Positions 9,644 through 19,180 of a stretch of 64,000 nt of DNA are shown in pieces. This stretch comes from an uncultured Desulfobulbaceae bacterium (GTDB lineage Bacteria > Desulfobacterota > Desulfobulbia > Desulfobulbales > Desulfobulbaceae). A program made the translations under genes and the position numbers. Under the pieces are notes generated by a model. It was not told the DNA's origin, made no database searches, and was given only the letters and a program-made list of their open reading frames with translations. Numbering within the stretch: position 1 is the stretch's first letter; each line of letters starts with the position of its first letter. The stretch covers positions 62,001 to 126,000 of the forward strand of contig CAMYLK010000006.1 of NCBI GenBank assembly GCA_947259225.1, read 5' to 3'.

Positions 9644-10597
9644 ATGTCAACTGGTCTGGTACGGTTAATGCAGACAAATTATTCAAAGTATAATGTATCT
9701 GTGATTATTCCAACCTTAAACGGCGGTGAGCGTTTCAGGGATGTATTATCAGCTTTGGCCCAGCAGTCACTTGTTCCCAGTGAGATAATTGTTATCGATT
9801 CTTCTTCAGACGATGATACGCTTGAGGCAGCGAAGCAATTCAACACCAGGATAAATTCAATTGCTCGTGCTGACTTTGATCATGGTGGTACCAGGTCAAT
9901 GGCCGGCCGGATGGCATCAGGAGACATTCTGCTTTACATGACCCAGGATGCTGTTCCTTATGACACCAAGGCACTTGAAAACCTTATCGCCCCTTTCACC
10001 GATCCCAGGGTAGGGGCTTCCTATGGGCGGCAGATACCCTACCCGGACGCGACAAGTTTTTCACGACATCTCCGGATGTTTAATTATCCGCAAGAATCAG
10101 CAGTGCGATGCTGGGACGATAGGGAACAATACGGCTTTAAAACAGCTTTCATTTCCAATTCGTTTGCAGCATACCGAAAAGACCTCCTTGACAGTGTGGA
10201 CTTCTTTCAGGAAGGTTTACTTTTCGGGGAAGATACCTTTACGATGGCAAAACTATTACGCAAAGGGTATTGTGTGGCCTATGCGGCCGAAGCGAAGGTT
10301 ACACATTCACATAACTATACCGTGTTTCAGGACTTTCGTCGTTACTTTGATATAGGTGTGTCTCACGCTGATAACAGAAATTTACTGGAGAGTTTCGGCA
10401 CGCCTCTTGGCGAGGGAAAACGATATGTGATATCTGAATTTTCGCAGCTCATTAATGACAAGGAATTTTATCACCTGCCGGAAAGTGTACTGAGAAATAC
10501 TGCAAAATTTCTGGCGTATAACCTTGGGAAAAAATACTCCTGGCTACCACGTCGTTTAGCTGCTTCTTGCAGTTTCAACAAGGGATGGTGGTTCTAA
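9644..10597 (+). CDS. Family 2 glycosyltransferase
   Basis: VSVIIPTLNGGERFRDVLSALAQQSLVPSEIIVIDSSSDDDTLEAA...FDHGGTRSMAGRMASGDILLYMTQDAVP. True start may be ATG 9668. Confidence 0.85.
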   Translation: MSTGLVRLMQTNYSKYNVSVIIPTLNGGERFRDVLSALAQQSLVPSEIIVIDSSSDDDTLEAAKQFNTRINSIARADFDHGGTRSMAGRMASGDILLYMTQDAVPYDTKALENLIAPFTDPRVGASYGRQIPYPDATSFSRHLRMFNYPQESAVRCWDDREQYGFKTAFISNSFAAYRKDLLDSVDFFQEGLLFGEDTFTMAKLLRKGYCVAYAAEAKVTHSHNYTVFQDFRRYFDIGVSHADNRNLLESFGTPLGEGKRYVISEFSQLINDKEFYHLPESVLRNTAKFLAYNLGKKYSWLPRRLAASCSFNKGWWF

Positions 10598-10616
10598 ATT
10601 AAAATGCTGATTTGAT

Positions 10617-12047
10617 ATGTCGCCTGTTCTTTCATGGAATTTGCGTGAACGCAGTTCCTTTATATATAGAATTCTTCATGTATTAGACTGCTCGGTTGTT
10701 TGCGGGTTCCTCTGGGTTCTTGTTACACTCTATCAGGTTCCATGGAGTAACTACTACAACTGGTTTGTCTTCGTTTCTTTTATTGTTTCCTTTTTCAGTT
10801 TCCAGACCTTTCAGCTCTACCGCTCCTGGCGTGGATGGAAATATTACCGGGAGTTTCTCGTTATTGTCAAAGCCTGGGGAACAGTAATCGGTGTCCTTCT
10901 TTTCTACTTTTTTATATTTAAAATATCCGAAGCATATTCCCGTGTCGTTTTTCTTGTCTGGTCTCTGCTCACTCCCTTCCTGATTTTTGTATTGCATCTT
11001 ATTGTTAGAAAAATGCTCAGATACTACAGATCCCAGGGAAAAAACATCCGGCATGCTGTCATTGTCGGGGCTGGTGACCTGGGGATGAGAATGATTAACC
11101 AGGTCGAGGCTATTCCCTGGGCAGGGATTGAAGTGGTGGGTTTTTTTGACGACAAAGACGAGACGCGAAGAAAACTTGATGAACTGAATAAGCCTTTGCT
11201 TGGCAAGATCGATCAAATTGCAGACTACCTTAAGGAGCACGACATTGATTATGTATATATTGCACTTCCCATGCGTGCGGAAAAGAAGATATTTACGATA
11301 TTAAAGGATTGCCGCGATCTTGGAGCCCAGATTTATCTGATTCCTGACCTCTATGCTTTTGGACTTCATCATGCAGAGATACAATCTCTGGGTGAAATGC
11401 TTATTCTGAGTTTTAATCCGGACACATCCTGGAAGAGGGCCTTTGATGTAATTTTTTCAATCTTGATTCTTTTCGCTGCATCACCTCTTCTCTTCCTCAT
11501 TGCGATACTCATCAAAATTGACAGCAGGGGCCCTGTTTTTTATTGCCACAGGAGGATAACCACCACAGGAAGGGAGTTTGAGTGCTTTAAATTCAGGACA
11601 ATGGTTATTGATGCTGATCAACAACTGAAGCAGATACTGGCTTCTGACCCTGAACTGAAGGACGAATGGTATCGTACCTATAAACTAAAAAATGATCCAC
11701 GGGTAACTCGAATCGGTCGTTTTTTAAGGCGGACAAGTCTCGACGAATTACCGCAATTCTACAATGTACTGAAAGGTGAGATGAGTGTTGTCGGAGCCCG
11801 GCCGATTGTAGGAAAGGAACTTGAAGAATATTATAAAGACAAGGACGAAGGGAGTGCGGGCCTGTACTGCTCGATGAAGCCCGGTATAACCGGTCCATGG
11901 CAGGTGATGAAACGGACGGATATGGATGATTACCAGGAACGCGTCGAACTGGATGACTGGTATGTTCTCAATTTTTCTTTCTGGAATGATATGAAAATTA
12001 TCTGGAGAACAGTTGTGTGTGTATTTACCGGCAAAGGGGCCTATTAG
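10617..12047 (+). CDS. Undecaprenyl-phosphate sugar phosphotransferase (WbaP/WcaJ-type polyprenyl glycosylphosphotransferase)
   Basis: N-terminal TM segments, Rossmann-like CoA-binding-type domain (AVIVGAGDLGMRM), C-terminal bacterial sugar transferase domain (KRAFDVIFSILIL...FECFKFRTMV...RRTSLDELPQFYNVLKGEMSVVGARP). Confidence 0.9.
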   Translation: MSPVLSWNLRERSSFIYRILHVLDCSVVCGFLWVLVTLYQVPWSNYYNWFVFVSFIVSFFSFQTFQLYRSWRGWKYYREFLVIVKAWGTVIGVLLFYFFIFKISEAYSRVVFLVWSLLTPFLIFVLHLIVRKMLRYYRSQGKNIRHAVIVGAGDLGMRMINQVEAIPWAGIEVVGFFDDKDETRRKLDELNKPLLGKIDQIADYLKEHDIDYVYIALPMRAEKKIFTILKDCRDLGAQIYLIPDLYAFGLHHAEIQSLGEMLILSFNPDTSWKRAFDVIFSILILFAASPLLFLIAILIKIDSRGPVFYCHRRITTTGREFECFKFRTMVIDADQQLKQILASDPELKDEWYRTYKLKNDPRVTRIGRFLRRTSLDELPQFYNVLKGEMSVVGARPIVGKELEEYYKDKDEGSAGLYCSMKPGITGPWQVMKRTDMDDYQERVELDDWYVLNFSFWNDMKIIWRTVVCVFTGKGAY

Positions 12048-12077
12048 TATTTCTGTAGGGCTCCGCTGAATTCGCTG

Positions 12078-12830
12078 TTAAGGAAAAAAGTATTTAATAA
12101 GCTTTAGCGGAGCGTCTTCAAGCTGATCATCAATATTTATAACCGGTGTTTCATTACGTTCTGCCTTTCGGACCGCAGAGGAGTCTGGAAAAAAGGCGAT
12201 CGGTCGTACGTCTAACCCCTCTTCAAGAAAATTTTTGTCCTCCTCGTCCTGAACGAGATTGCCAACAAATGAGATATTCGGTATCTGTACTTCACCGGCA
12301 AGTTTTTTAATTTTCAAGGCGGTACGGATACTCGATTTTGAAGGGATAACAACAATGAGCAGATGATCGACACCGGCGACAGTTCCCCTGCCGAGGTGTT
12401 CAACTCCTGCCTCCATATCAAGGAGTACAACCTCGTCGGCAGTGAGCAGCATTTTCTTAAGCATTTTGCGCAGGACATGGCTCTCGGGACAGGCGCAGCC
12501 GCCTTCGGCTTTCTGGATTGCTCCCAGCACCATGAGTTTCATACCGTCCTTCTCAATCATGAATTCTTCGAGAAGGTCATTCACCTGCGGATTGAGCTGG
12601 TAAAAAGGTGACCCAGGGGTCTTTTCCGACCGTTCGGCAAGAAGTTTTGTCATATCTGCAATAGGGGTAATCCTTTCCGATTCAGTTATTCCCAGTGTCT
12701 CAGCCATATGGGGGCTGGGGTCGGCATCTATTATCAGGACGTCTTTGCCCAGTTTTTTCAGTTCACGGGCAATGATTGCCATGATGGTTGTTTTACCGAC
12801 GCCGCCTTTGCCGCTAATTGCAATTTTCAT
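12078..12830 (-). CDS. cooC: CooC/MinD-family nickel-insertion-type ATPase
   Basis: Deviant Walker A KGGVGKTT; IDADPSPHMAETLG; LDMEAGVEHLGRGTVAGVDHLLIVVIPS; GGCACPESHVLRKML. Start set to ATG 12830 (MKIAISGKGGVGKT). Confidence 0.75.
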   Translation of the reverse strand: MKIAISGKGGVGKTTIMAIIARELKKLGKDVLIIDADPSPHMAETLGITESERITPIADMTKLLAERSEKTPGSPFYQLNPQVNDLLEEFMIEKDGMKLMVLGAIQKAEGGCACPESHVLRKMLKKMLLTADEVVLLDMEAGVEHLGRGTVAGVDHLLIVVIPSKSSIRTALKIKKLAGEVQIPNISFVGNLVQDEEDKNFLEEGLDVRPIAFFPDSSAVRKAERNETPVINIDDQLEDAPLKLIKYFFP

Positions 12831-12926
12831 ATTCCGGTTTCCTGAAATTGTTGCCTTTTCATAAGGAATGGTTACTATAATCTCTGATGTTAAAACTATA
12901 AGCAATTATTAGGGAGAATAAAGGGT

Positions 12927-13640
12927 ATGAATTCGCAATATGGTACCAATACAATGACGGTGGCGCAAGCCCGCCAGGAAGCCTCGACAGTTTTTCTGGC
13001 CAAGGTTTTCAACTGGATGGCCATTGGTCTGGGGTTGACAGGTATAGTCGCTTATTTTACGGCTCAGTCCGGTTTGGCAGCAGCTATTGTTTCGACCCCC
13101 TTGTTTTTTGTTTTGATAATAGCCGAACTGGGCATGGTAATTTATCTTTCCGTCAGGATAGAGAAAATACAGCCGGGTACGGCAACAGGTCTCTTTGTAG
13201 GCTATTCTGTGCTGAACGGATTGACCCTTTCGGCTATTTTTCTGGCTTATACAAAAGCCTCAATAGGGGGAACCTTTTTGATAACGGCGGGAATGTTTGG
13301 AGCCATGGCAGTGTACGGACTTGTTACCAAGCGTGATCTCTCGGGTATGGGTTCATTCATGTTCATGGGGCTGATAGGCATTATCCTGGCCTCCATTGTG
13401 AATATCTTTTTGAAGAGTTCAAGCCTTTACTGGACAATTTCCGTGATAGGTGTCCTGGTTTTTGTCGGGCTCACGGCATATGATGTCCAGAAAATTAAAA
13501 ATATGGGAGAACAGGGTATCATGGAGCAGGGTGAGTCTGCTGTCCGCAAGGGAGCAATCCTAGGAGCCCTCGCATTATACCTTGATTTTATCAATCTCTT
13601 CCTGATGCTCTTGCGATTTTTCGGCGGGGCACGCGATTAA
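12927..13640 (+). CDS. Bax inhibitor-1/YccA family membrane protein
   Basis: Seven hydrophobic segments; AYDVQKIKNMG and ALALYLDFINLFLMLLRFFG signatures. Confidence 0.9.
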   Translation: MNSQYGTNTMTVAQARQEASTVFLAKVFNWMAIGLGLTGIVAYFTAQSGLAAAIVSTPLFFVLIIAELGMVIYLSVRIEKIQPGTATGLFVGYSVLNGLTLSAIFLAYTKASIGGTFLITAGMFGAMAVYGLVTKRDLSGMGSFMFMGLIGIILASIVNIFLKSSSLYWTISVIGVLVFVGLTAYDVQKIKNMGEQGIMEQGESAVRKGAILGALALYLDFINLFLMLLRFFGGARD

Positions 13641-13642
13641 AT

Positions 13643-13674
13643 AAAAAGGGCGGCAAGTAATTGCCGCCCTTTTT
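13643..13674 (+). terminator. Bidirectional rho-independent terminator
   Basis: aaaaagggcggcaa-gtaa-ttgccgcccttttt, perfect 14 bp stem. Confidence 0.9.
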
Positions 13675-13699
13675 ACATCAAACTGAATACTGCTTCTTC

Positions 13700-14641
13700 C
13701 TACTGATATTTTTCCATAAGGCCGTAGAGCTGATCCAGATAATTTTCCTTGTAGATCAGCTGCGTTGTCGATTCTATTTCCTGGATAAGTTGAGGGATGA
13801 GCAGGCTGATATCTATCCCGTGCCTGTTCAATCCAAGTTCATTGGCCGTTGCCACAATAAGAATGGAATAATAGTTGACCAGGAGCCGTGAACGTGAATC
13901 CCTCCTGAAAAGGTATGAACGGCCTCCCATGGTATTCAGGAAAAAACCTGCATATTCGTATATTTTCTCAAGGGGCGCTGTAAAATCAAAACGTTCGCTT
14001 CGGCAAGTGTCGATGGTTATCCACTGGTACAGTTCTGACGCGACATCCTCAATTTTATCCCTTTCCCTATCCAGAATGGTTTTCATAAGGAGAATATTTT
14101 TTCCGCCGATCACCCGGAAAAAGTGCGCCATGTTTTTGAGAATGGTGTAAAGATCGTCAGATTCACGTGAAACGACAGGAGGGTTGTCAAGCAGCCTGTA
14201 AGCAAGCTCGGTGAAGTAGGTCTGTGAAGGTACATGGAGAGCAAATGGTTCCATATACTCCTTAGTATCAATGTGGATGAAAAAATTGTAAAGTTTATCA
14301 GCCAGCAGTTCACACTCCTTTTCCAGGTTGTCAGTATCATCGGTAACAGCAGGGCCGGGAACACCGGGTTCTTCAAGCTGTTCCTTACTAATCCCCACGT
14401 CCGGTAAAAGCTGACCAGTATCAACAGGGCTGCTTTGCTCAGAGCCGCTGACTCTTTCTGTTTCAGGTTTTATGTGATCCGGTGAAGGTGCTGAACCTTC
14501 ATCCTGGTCATTGAAAAAGAAGATGCTGGCTCCACCTATGACAAACAGAAAAAGGATAAAAAAGATAATAAAAACAGGTGGAACAGAGTTCCCCCTTTTT
14601 TTTCTGCGCTGGGGTTGATGAGGCTTGTCTGAATCAGGCAT
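13700..14641 (-). CDS. Single-TM hypothetical protein
   Basis: Basic N-terminus, TM segment VPPVFIIFFILFLFVIGGASIFFF, acidic linker, alpha-helical C-terminal domain. Confidence 0.7.
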   Translation of the reverse strand: MPDSDKPHQPQRRKKRGNSVPPVFIIFFILFLFVIGGASIFFFNDQDEGSAPSPDHIKPETERVSGSEQSSPVDTGQLLPDVGISKEQLEEPGVPGPAVTDDTDNLEKECELLADKLYNFFIHIDTKEYMEPFALHVPSQTYFTELAYRLLDNPPVVSRESDDLYTILKNMAHFFRVIGGKNILLMKTILDRERDKIEDVASELYQWITIDTCRSERFDFTAPLEKIYEYAGFFLNTMGGRSYLFRRDSRSRLLVNYYSILIVATANELGLNRHGIDISLLIPQLIQEIESTTQLIYKENYLDQLYGLMEKYQ

Positions 14642-14974
14642 GGGATTCTAATTTGCTTTGGAGAAGCAGGGAATTGTATTTATATTGATTGTCATTTTAT
14701 TTAATGTATCAGATCAACACTCATAATGGAAAATTTTTTTAAACAGAAGATAAATGAATTACTGTTCATTTTGTTTGCTGGCCGCTCTCCTAGAGCAATG
14801 AGGCATTAACTCGAGTTCAGGGAATGATTTTTCCCCTTGACGCTCAACTTTGAACATACTAAATATTTATAATTGCGTCCAATGACCAACGGTTGCGCCA
14901 TGATATTTTTGCAATCCGATTGAAATGGTTTTTTTCAACCCATATTTATTAACAGAGGAAAGGAGGAATTTACA

Positions 14975-15895
14975 ATGTCTGTGTACGTAGTAGGTCATAA
15001 AAGTCCTGATACCGATTCGGTTACAGCTGCAATTGCATATGCCGAATTGATGAAAGCCAAAGGAGAAGACTACATTCCATGCATCCAGGGGAAGGCGAAT
15101 CCTGAGACTGCTTTAGTGCTTGAGCGTTTTGGTGCTGCTGTTCCTGAACTGATGACAGACGCCACCGGCAAGCAGGTGGCTCTTGTAGATCACAGTGATC
15201 TGAACCAGGCTCCGGATAATCTGGGTGACGGTGAAGTGGTTGCTATAGTTGATCATCACAAGATCGGGGATGTTACCACCAACAATCCCATATTTTTCTG
15301 CGCCATGCCGGTTGGCTGTACCGGTACAGTTCTTAAGGTACTTTATGACCTTGAGGGAGTTGCTGTTCAGCCTGAAGTAGCTGGAATGATGCTGGCTGCC
15401 ATCCTGAGTGCTACCGTCAACTTCAAGTCACCCACCTGCACAGACGCTGACAAATAGGCTGTTGCGGTACTGAAGGTTATTGCAGGAGTTGATGATACGG
15501 AGGCTCTTTTTATGGATATGCTCAAGGCGAAAAGCGCCGTAGAGGGCGTACCGTCCATGGATTTGCTGGACCGTGATTACAAGGATTTCGATATGAAGGG
15601 CAATAAGGTCGGCGTCGGCCAGCTTGAACTTGCCACCCTGGACCAGGTTGCCTCCATGCGTGATGATCTGTACCAAGCCATGGAAGAGAAGAAGGCCGGG
15701 GGGCGTCATTCAGTGCTGCTCATGCTGACCGATGTAGTTAAAGAAGGAACAGACCTGATGGTTGTGTCTGATGATCCTTCTGTTATAGAGGGTGCCTTCA
15801 GCGCAAAGCTTGACGGTAATTCCATGTGGATTGACGGGATGATGAGCCGTAAAAAGCAGACCGTTCCGAATCTTCAGGAAGCTTTCGGCTGCTAG
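14975..15895 (+). CDS. ppaC: Manganese-dependent inorganic pyrophosphatase (family II), interrupted by in-frame TAG at 15455-15457
   Basis: VGHKSPDTDSV, DHH motif (VAIVDHHKIGD), KSPTCTDADK*AVAVLKVIAGVD, C-terminal SRKKQTVP. The two track ORFs (14975..15457 and 15512..15895) are the same frame separated only by one amber codon. Confidence 0.88.
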
Positions 15896-15915
15896 TTGGT
15901 TTTTCTTTTTCTGTA

Positions 15916-15950
15916 ATTACAAAGGGCGGCAAAAAGCCGCCCTTTGTAAT
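15916..15950 (+). terminator. Terminator hairpin between convergent genes
   Basis: attacaaagggcggc-aaaaa-gccgccctttgtaat, perfect 15 bp stem. Confidence 0.88.
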
Positions 15951-15983
15951 TTGTAACTGTAAGCTAGTTTTTTGCCAGGATAT

Positions 15984-17567
15984 TTAAGTCTTTGATGCCG
16001 GGCACCTGATCATTTTTACCTTTCTGTCGAAATCAAAGTTGTCGTCCCGGTCAGGCGTGTGACAGGTGAGGCAGGTTTGAACCGTTGGCTTGAGGGGCCT
16101 GTTCTGTTCCGGTTGTTCGGTATGCTTCCTGGCAGGTCCGTGACAGGCTTCACAGCTAACGCCTTTGAATTCAGGAGTAAGAGCGGCAAGAAGATTATCT
16201 CTGAATACAACATTCCTGTCATAGGTTGGTAATGTAACATGACAGATCAGGCAGTCCTGGTTGAATTGCTGTTTATTGTTATTTAGGGTATCCCATGCTT
16301 TTGCATGATCTGTTTTTTTCCAGAACTCTGTTTGTTCTGCGTGGCAGGTTTGACATGATTTCCAGCCAGCCATTGAGGAAAGAATATTGGCCTTGCTGGT
16401 TTTCTGTCTCAGTTCCTCCATTCTTATTTTGTTTATCTCGTTAACCCTTTTTTTGTTGTCGGCCAAAATAGACCTGACCTCGGGATCTTCCGGCAAAGCT
16501 ATTTTCAAGGGAATGGCTCTGTAATTGTATGTTGACAGATTTTCTGATTCCTGCTGTTCAAGCTGCTGTATATCCGCTATCTCTTTAAGAATACTTGCTT
16601 TTTCTGTTTGCAGCTTACGATACTGCACATTCTGCGAAAGGTTTTTACCCGGATTTCTTTTTTCCAGGCGTCCAAGCCTCCAGTTGATCCGGTCAAGCCT
16701 GTCCCGGGAGGTTTTTAGTCGGGGGGTGTTATCCTGATGCCATTTTTTTGCGCTGGTCCAATGTATATCAATTGAGCCCAGATATTTACCTCTACTTGCT
16801 GTCTGTGTAAGGAGACTCTTGCCCTTGAGATAAGGAACCCTGTTCGCCGATGAGTGACCGGATTGTAATATTAGGTTGATTTCATTAAATTGCTGGGCAA
16901 TCTCAATGTTAATCTGTTCAGGAAAATTTGACAGCAGAACAATCATGTCCGGTGAATTGACAAGCGCAGTTAATGTTTTCCGGATGGTTTCCTGCCATGG
17001 AAGTATCGAAACATTTGATAATAACTCATTGTTTAACGTTTTTGTGTCAATACCTGTCATTCCCAGGATTGCAACCGATAAATCACCAACCTGTTGTATG
17101 ATAAACGGTTTGAATACGGGTTCTCCGGTTTCCTGCCTTACGAGGTTCGCTGAGATAAAAGGAATGGTGTATGTATCCTGAAGGTGTTCAAGGAATTCTA
17201 TACCTGCACTTAAGTCTTGAGGGGCCACGCCTATTGCATTGTATTGCATGCTGCGCATGGCCTGCATGATTCCTTCAGCCTGTTCCTTTTTGCCCGATAA
17301 TTGGGAAGGAGGCAGGACAGGTAAATCAAAAAGCAGAGCTCCGGCATCAAGAATAAGCACAGGCTTGTCAGCTTCGTTCAGGTTCTGTCTGATTACATTT
17401 GCTCTTCTGGACAGACCGCCCATTTGATTTGTTTTTCAACCGCAGGGTTCGGTCTCGCCTCGAATATCATTGGAGAAGAGCAAGGTAAAGTCGGTGGCAT
17501 GGCTCGATGAATATGGTACCGCGAAAGAAAAGACGGCTGTAAGGAGAAATACTATCGTACGCTGCAT
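15984..17567 (-). CDS. Candidate selenoprotein: UshA/5'-nucleotidase-like domain fused to a multiheme cytochrome c (c554-like) domain, UGA at 17436-17438 read as Sec
   Basis: Extending upstream through one TGA gives MQRTIVFLLTAVFSFAVPYSSSHATDFTLLFSNDIRGETEPCG(U)KTNQMGGLSRRANVI..., with a signal peptide and an EPCGC-like motif. CxxCH motifs CQTCH, CLICH, CEACH, CLTCH downstream. The ORF track starts only at 17423, after the TGA. Confidence 0.85.
17408..17422 (-). promoter_or_regulatory. bSECIS-like hairpin downstream of UGA
   Basis: UGGGC-GGUCU-GUCCA: 5 bp stem including one GU, 5 nt loop GGUCU, loop starting ~19 nt after the UGA. Confidence 0.7.
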
Positions 17568-17571
17568 GCTG

Positions 17572-18921
17572 TTATTCCTTTTTTGTCTGTTTGTTTTTCA
17601 AGGCTCTATCACGTAAGATTTTGCGCCATTTTATCAAGCGGTCCCGGATGACCGTTTCATAGCCACGGGTAGTAGGTTCATAGTAGAGCCGGCCCTTTAA
17701 TTCTTGCGGCAGATGCTCCTGCTCCACCAGCGCTTCAATATCATCATGAGCATACTGGTAACCTTTACCATACCCGATCTCCTTCATTAATCTTGTAGGG
17801 GCGTTGCGCAGATGGATTGGAACCGGCAGGGATCCTGTCTTCTTGATGTCATGAGCAATTTTTTTACTTGCAGCATATAAAGCATTGCTCTTGGGAGCTG
17901 TAGCCATGTATGCGGCTGATTGGAGCAGGGCCAGTTCACCTTCCGGTGAACCGAGAATATGATATGCTTCTCTGCAGTTCAAGGCGATTTGCAGTGCCTG
18001 TGGATCCGCATTGCCTATATCTTCAGAAGCAAACCTGATAAGCCGACGGGCTGCATAAAGCGGATCCTCTCCCGCTTCCAGCATTCTGGACAGCCAGTAC
18101 ATAGCCCCGTCAGGGTCACTGTCTCGCAGGCTTTTGTGCAGGGCGGATATCTGGTTATAATGTTCCTCTCCGGTTGTATCATACCGCAGGCTCCTGTATT
18201 GCCCTGCCTCATAAATTGTCTCAGCTGATATGACCGGTTTCTTTCTGTTTTTATTTATGTCTGATTCAACTGCCAGGGTGGCTGCGGTCTCGAGACAATT
18301 GAGAGCCCGTCGGCTGTCCCCGTCAGCATAACGGACAAGTGCATCAATACTTACATCTTCCAGGATAAAATTATTAGTGCCAAGTCCTTTTTCTTTATCC
18401 TGCAGTGCTCTTGTGACAATAAATTTTATATCCTCAGGAGCCAGAGGCTTCAGTACAAGCGTTTGGCAGCGGGACAGCAGCGGGGCAATAACGTTGAAGG
18501 AGGGGTTTTCAGTAGTAGCGCCGATGAGCGTAAGCAATCCGCTTTCAACGTGCGGGAGAAAAGCATCCTGCTGGCTTTTGTTAAAACGGTGGATTTCATC
18601 AACAAACAGTATGGTGTTAATACCATCATCTCTCTTTACACGCGCTTCTTCAACTATTCTTCGTATGTCTTTTACTCCGGCAAGTACTGCGGAAAAAAAA
18701 ACAAAGTTAGCATCAACAGAATTGGCAAGAATAGTAGCCAGTGTTGTTTTTCCTGAGCCGGGAGGGCCCCACAGGAGCAATGATGGGATTTGCCGGAGAA
18801 GAATGAGCTGATGCAGCAGTCTCCCGGGGCCGACAAGATGGCCCTGCCCGGTGAACTCATCCAGAGATTGGGGCCGGATCCTCTCTGCAAGTGGGGTGTT
18901 GGGCAGGTTATGAGATTCCAT
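17572..18921 (-). CDS. rarA: Replication-associated recombination protein A (AAA ATPase, RarA/MgsA)
   Basis: PLAERIRPQSLDEFTGQGHLVGPG...LLLWGPPGSGKTTLA...LFVDEIHRFNKSQQDAFLPHVE...IGATTENPSF. Confidence 0.95.
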   Translation of the reverse strand: MESHNLPNTPLAERIRPQSLDEFTGQGHLVGPGRLLHQLILLRQIPSLLLWGPPGSGKTTLATILANSVDANFVFFSAVLAGVKDIRRIVEEARVKRDDGINTILFVDEIHRFNKSQQDAFLPHVESGLLTLIGATTENPSFNVIAPLLSRCQTLVLKPLAPEDIKFIVTRALQDKEKGLGTNNFILEDVSIDALVRYADGDSRRALNCLETAATLAVESDINKNRKKPVISAETIYEAGQYRSLRYDTTGEEHYNQISALHKSLRDSDPDGAMYWLSRMLEAGEDPLYAARRLIRFASEDIGNADPQALQIALNCREAYHILGSPEGELALLQSAAYMATAPKSNALYAASKKIAHDIKKTGSLPVPIHLRNAPTRLMKEIGYGKGYQYAHDDIEALVEQEHLPQELKGRLYYEPTTRGYETVIRDRLIKWRKILRDRALKNKQTKKE

Positions 18922-19180
18922 GTGTCAGTCTTTTTGAAAGCTCTCTACTGGGAGCTGGGTGTGTTGTTAAATCGTTATATTGTTTTGTCGGTGGATCTAT
19001 CTTATCTGTTTGTTATGAGTACATTATAATCAAATATCATATATTATCGATATAATTTCATTTAACGTCAAGTGACGATACATTTTTGAAAACAGTGAAG
19101 ATATGTCAATTCCTTGCGCAGGTTGAACCGTGGTGATACAATGAACCCGTTCTATTCATTATATATTTGATGCGTACTCT

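Noticed and set aside
15455-15457. Direct claim that ppaC encodes pyrrolysine at the amber codon
   Set aside because: TAG is a normal terminator for several genes in this window and no pyl genes are visible; kept only as one hypothesis.
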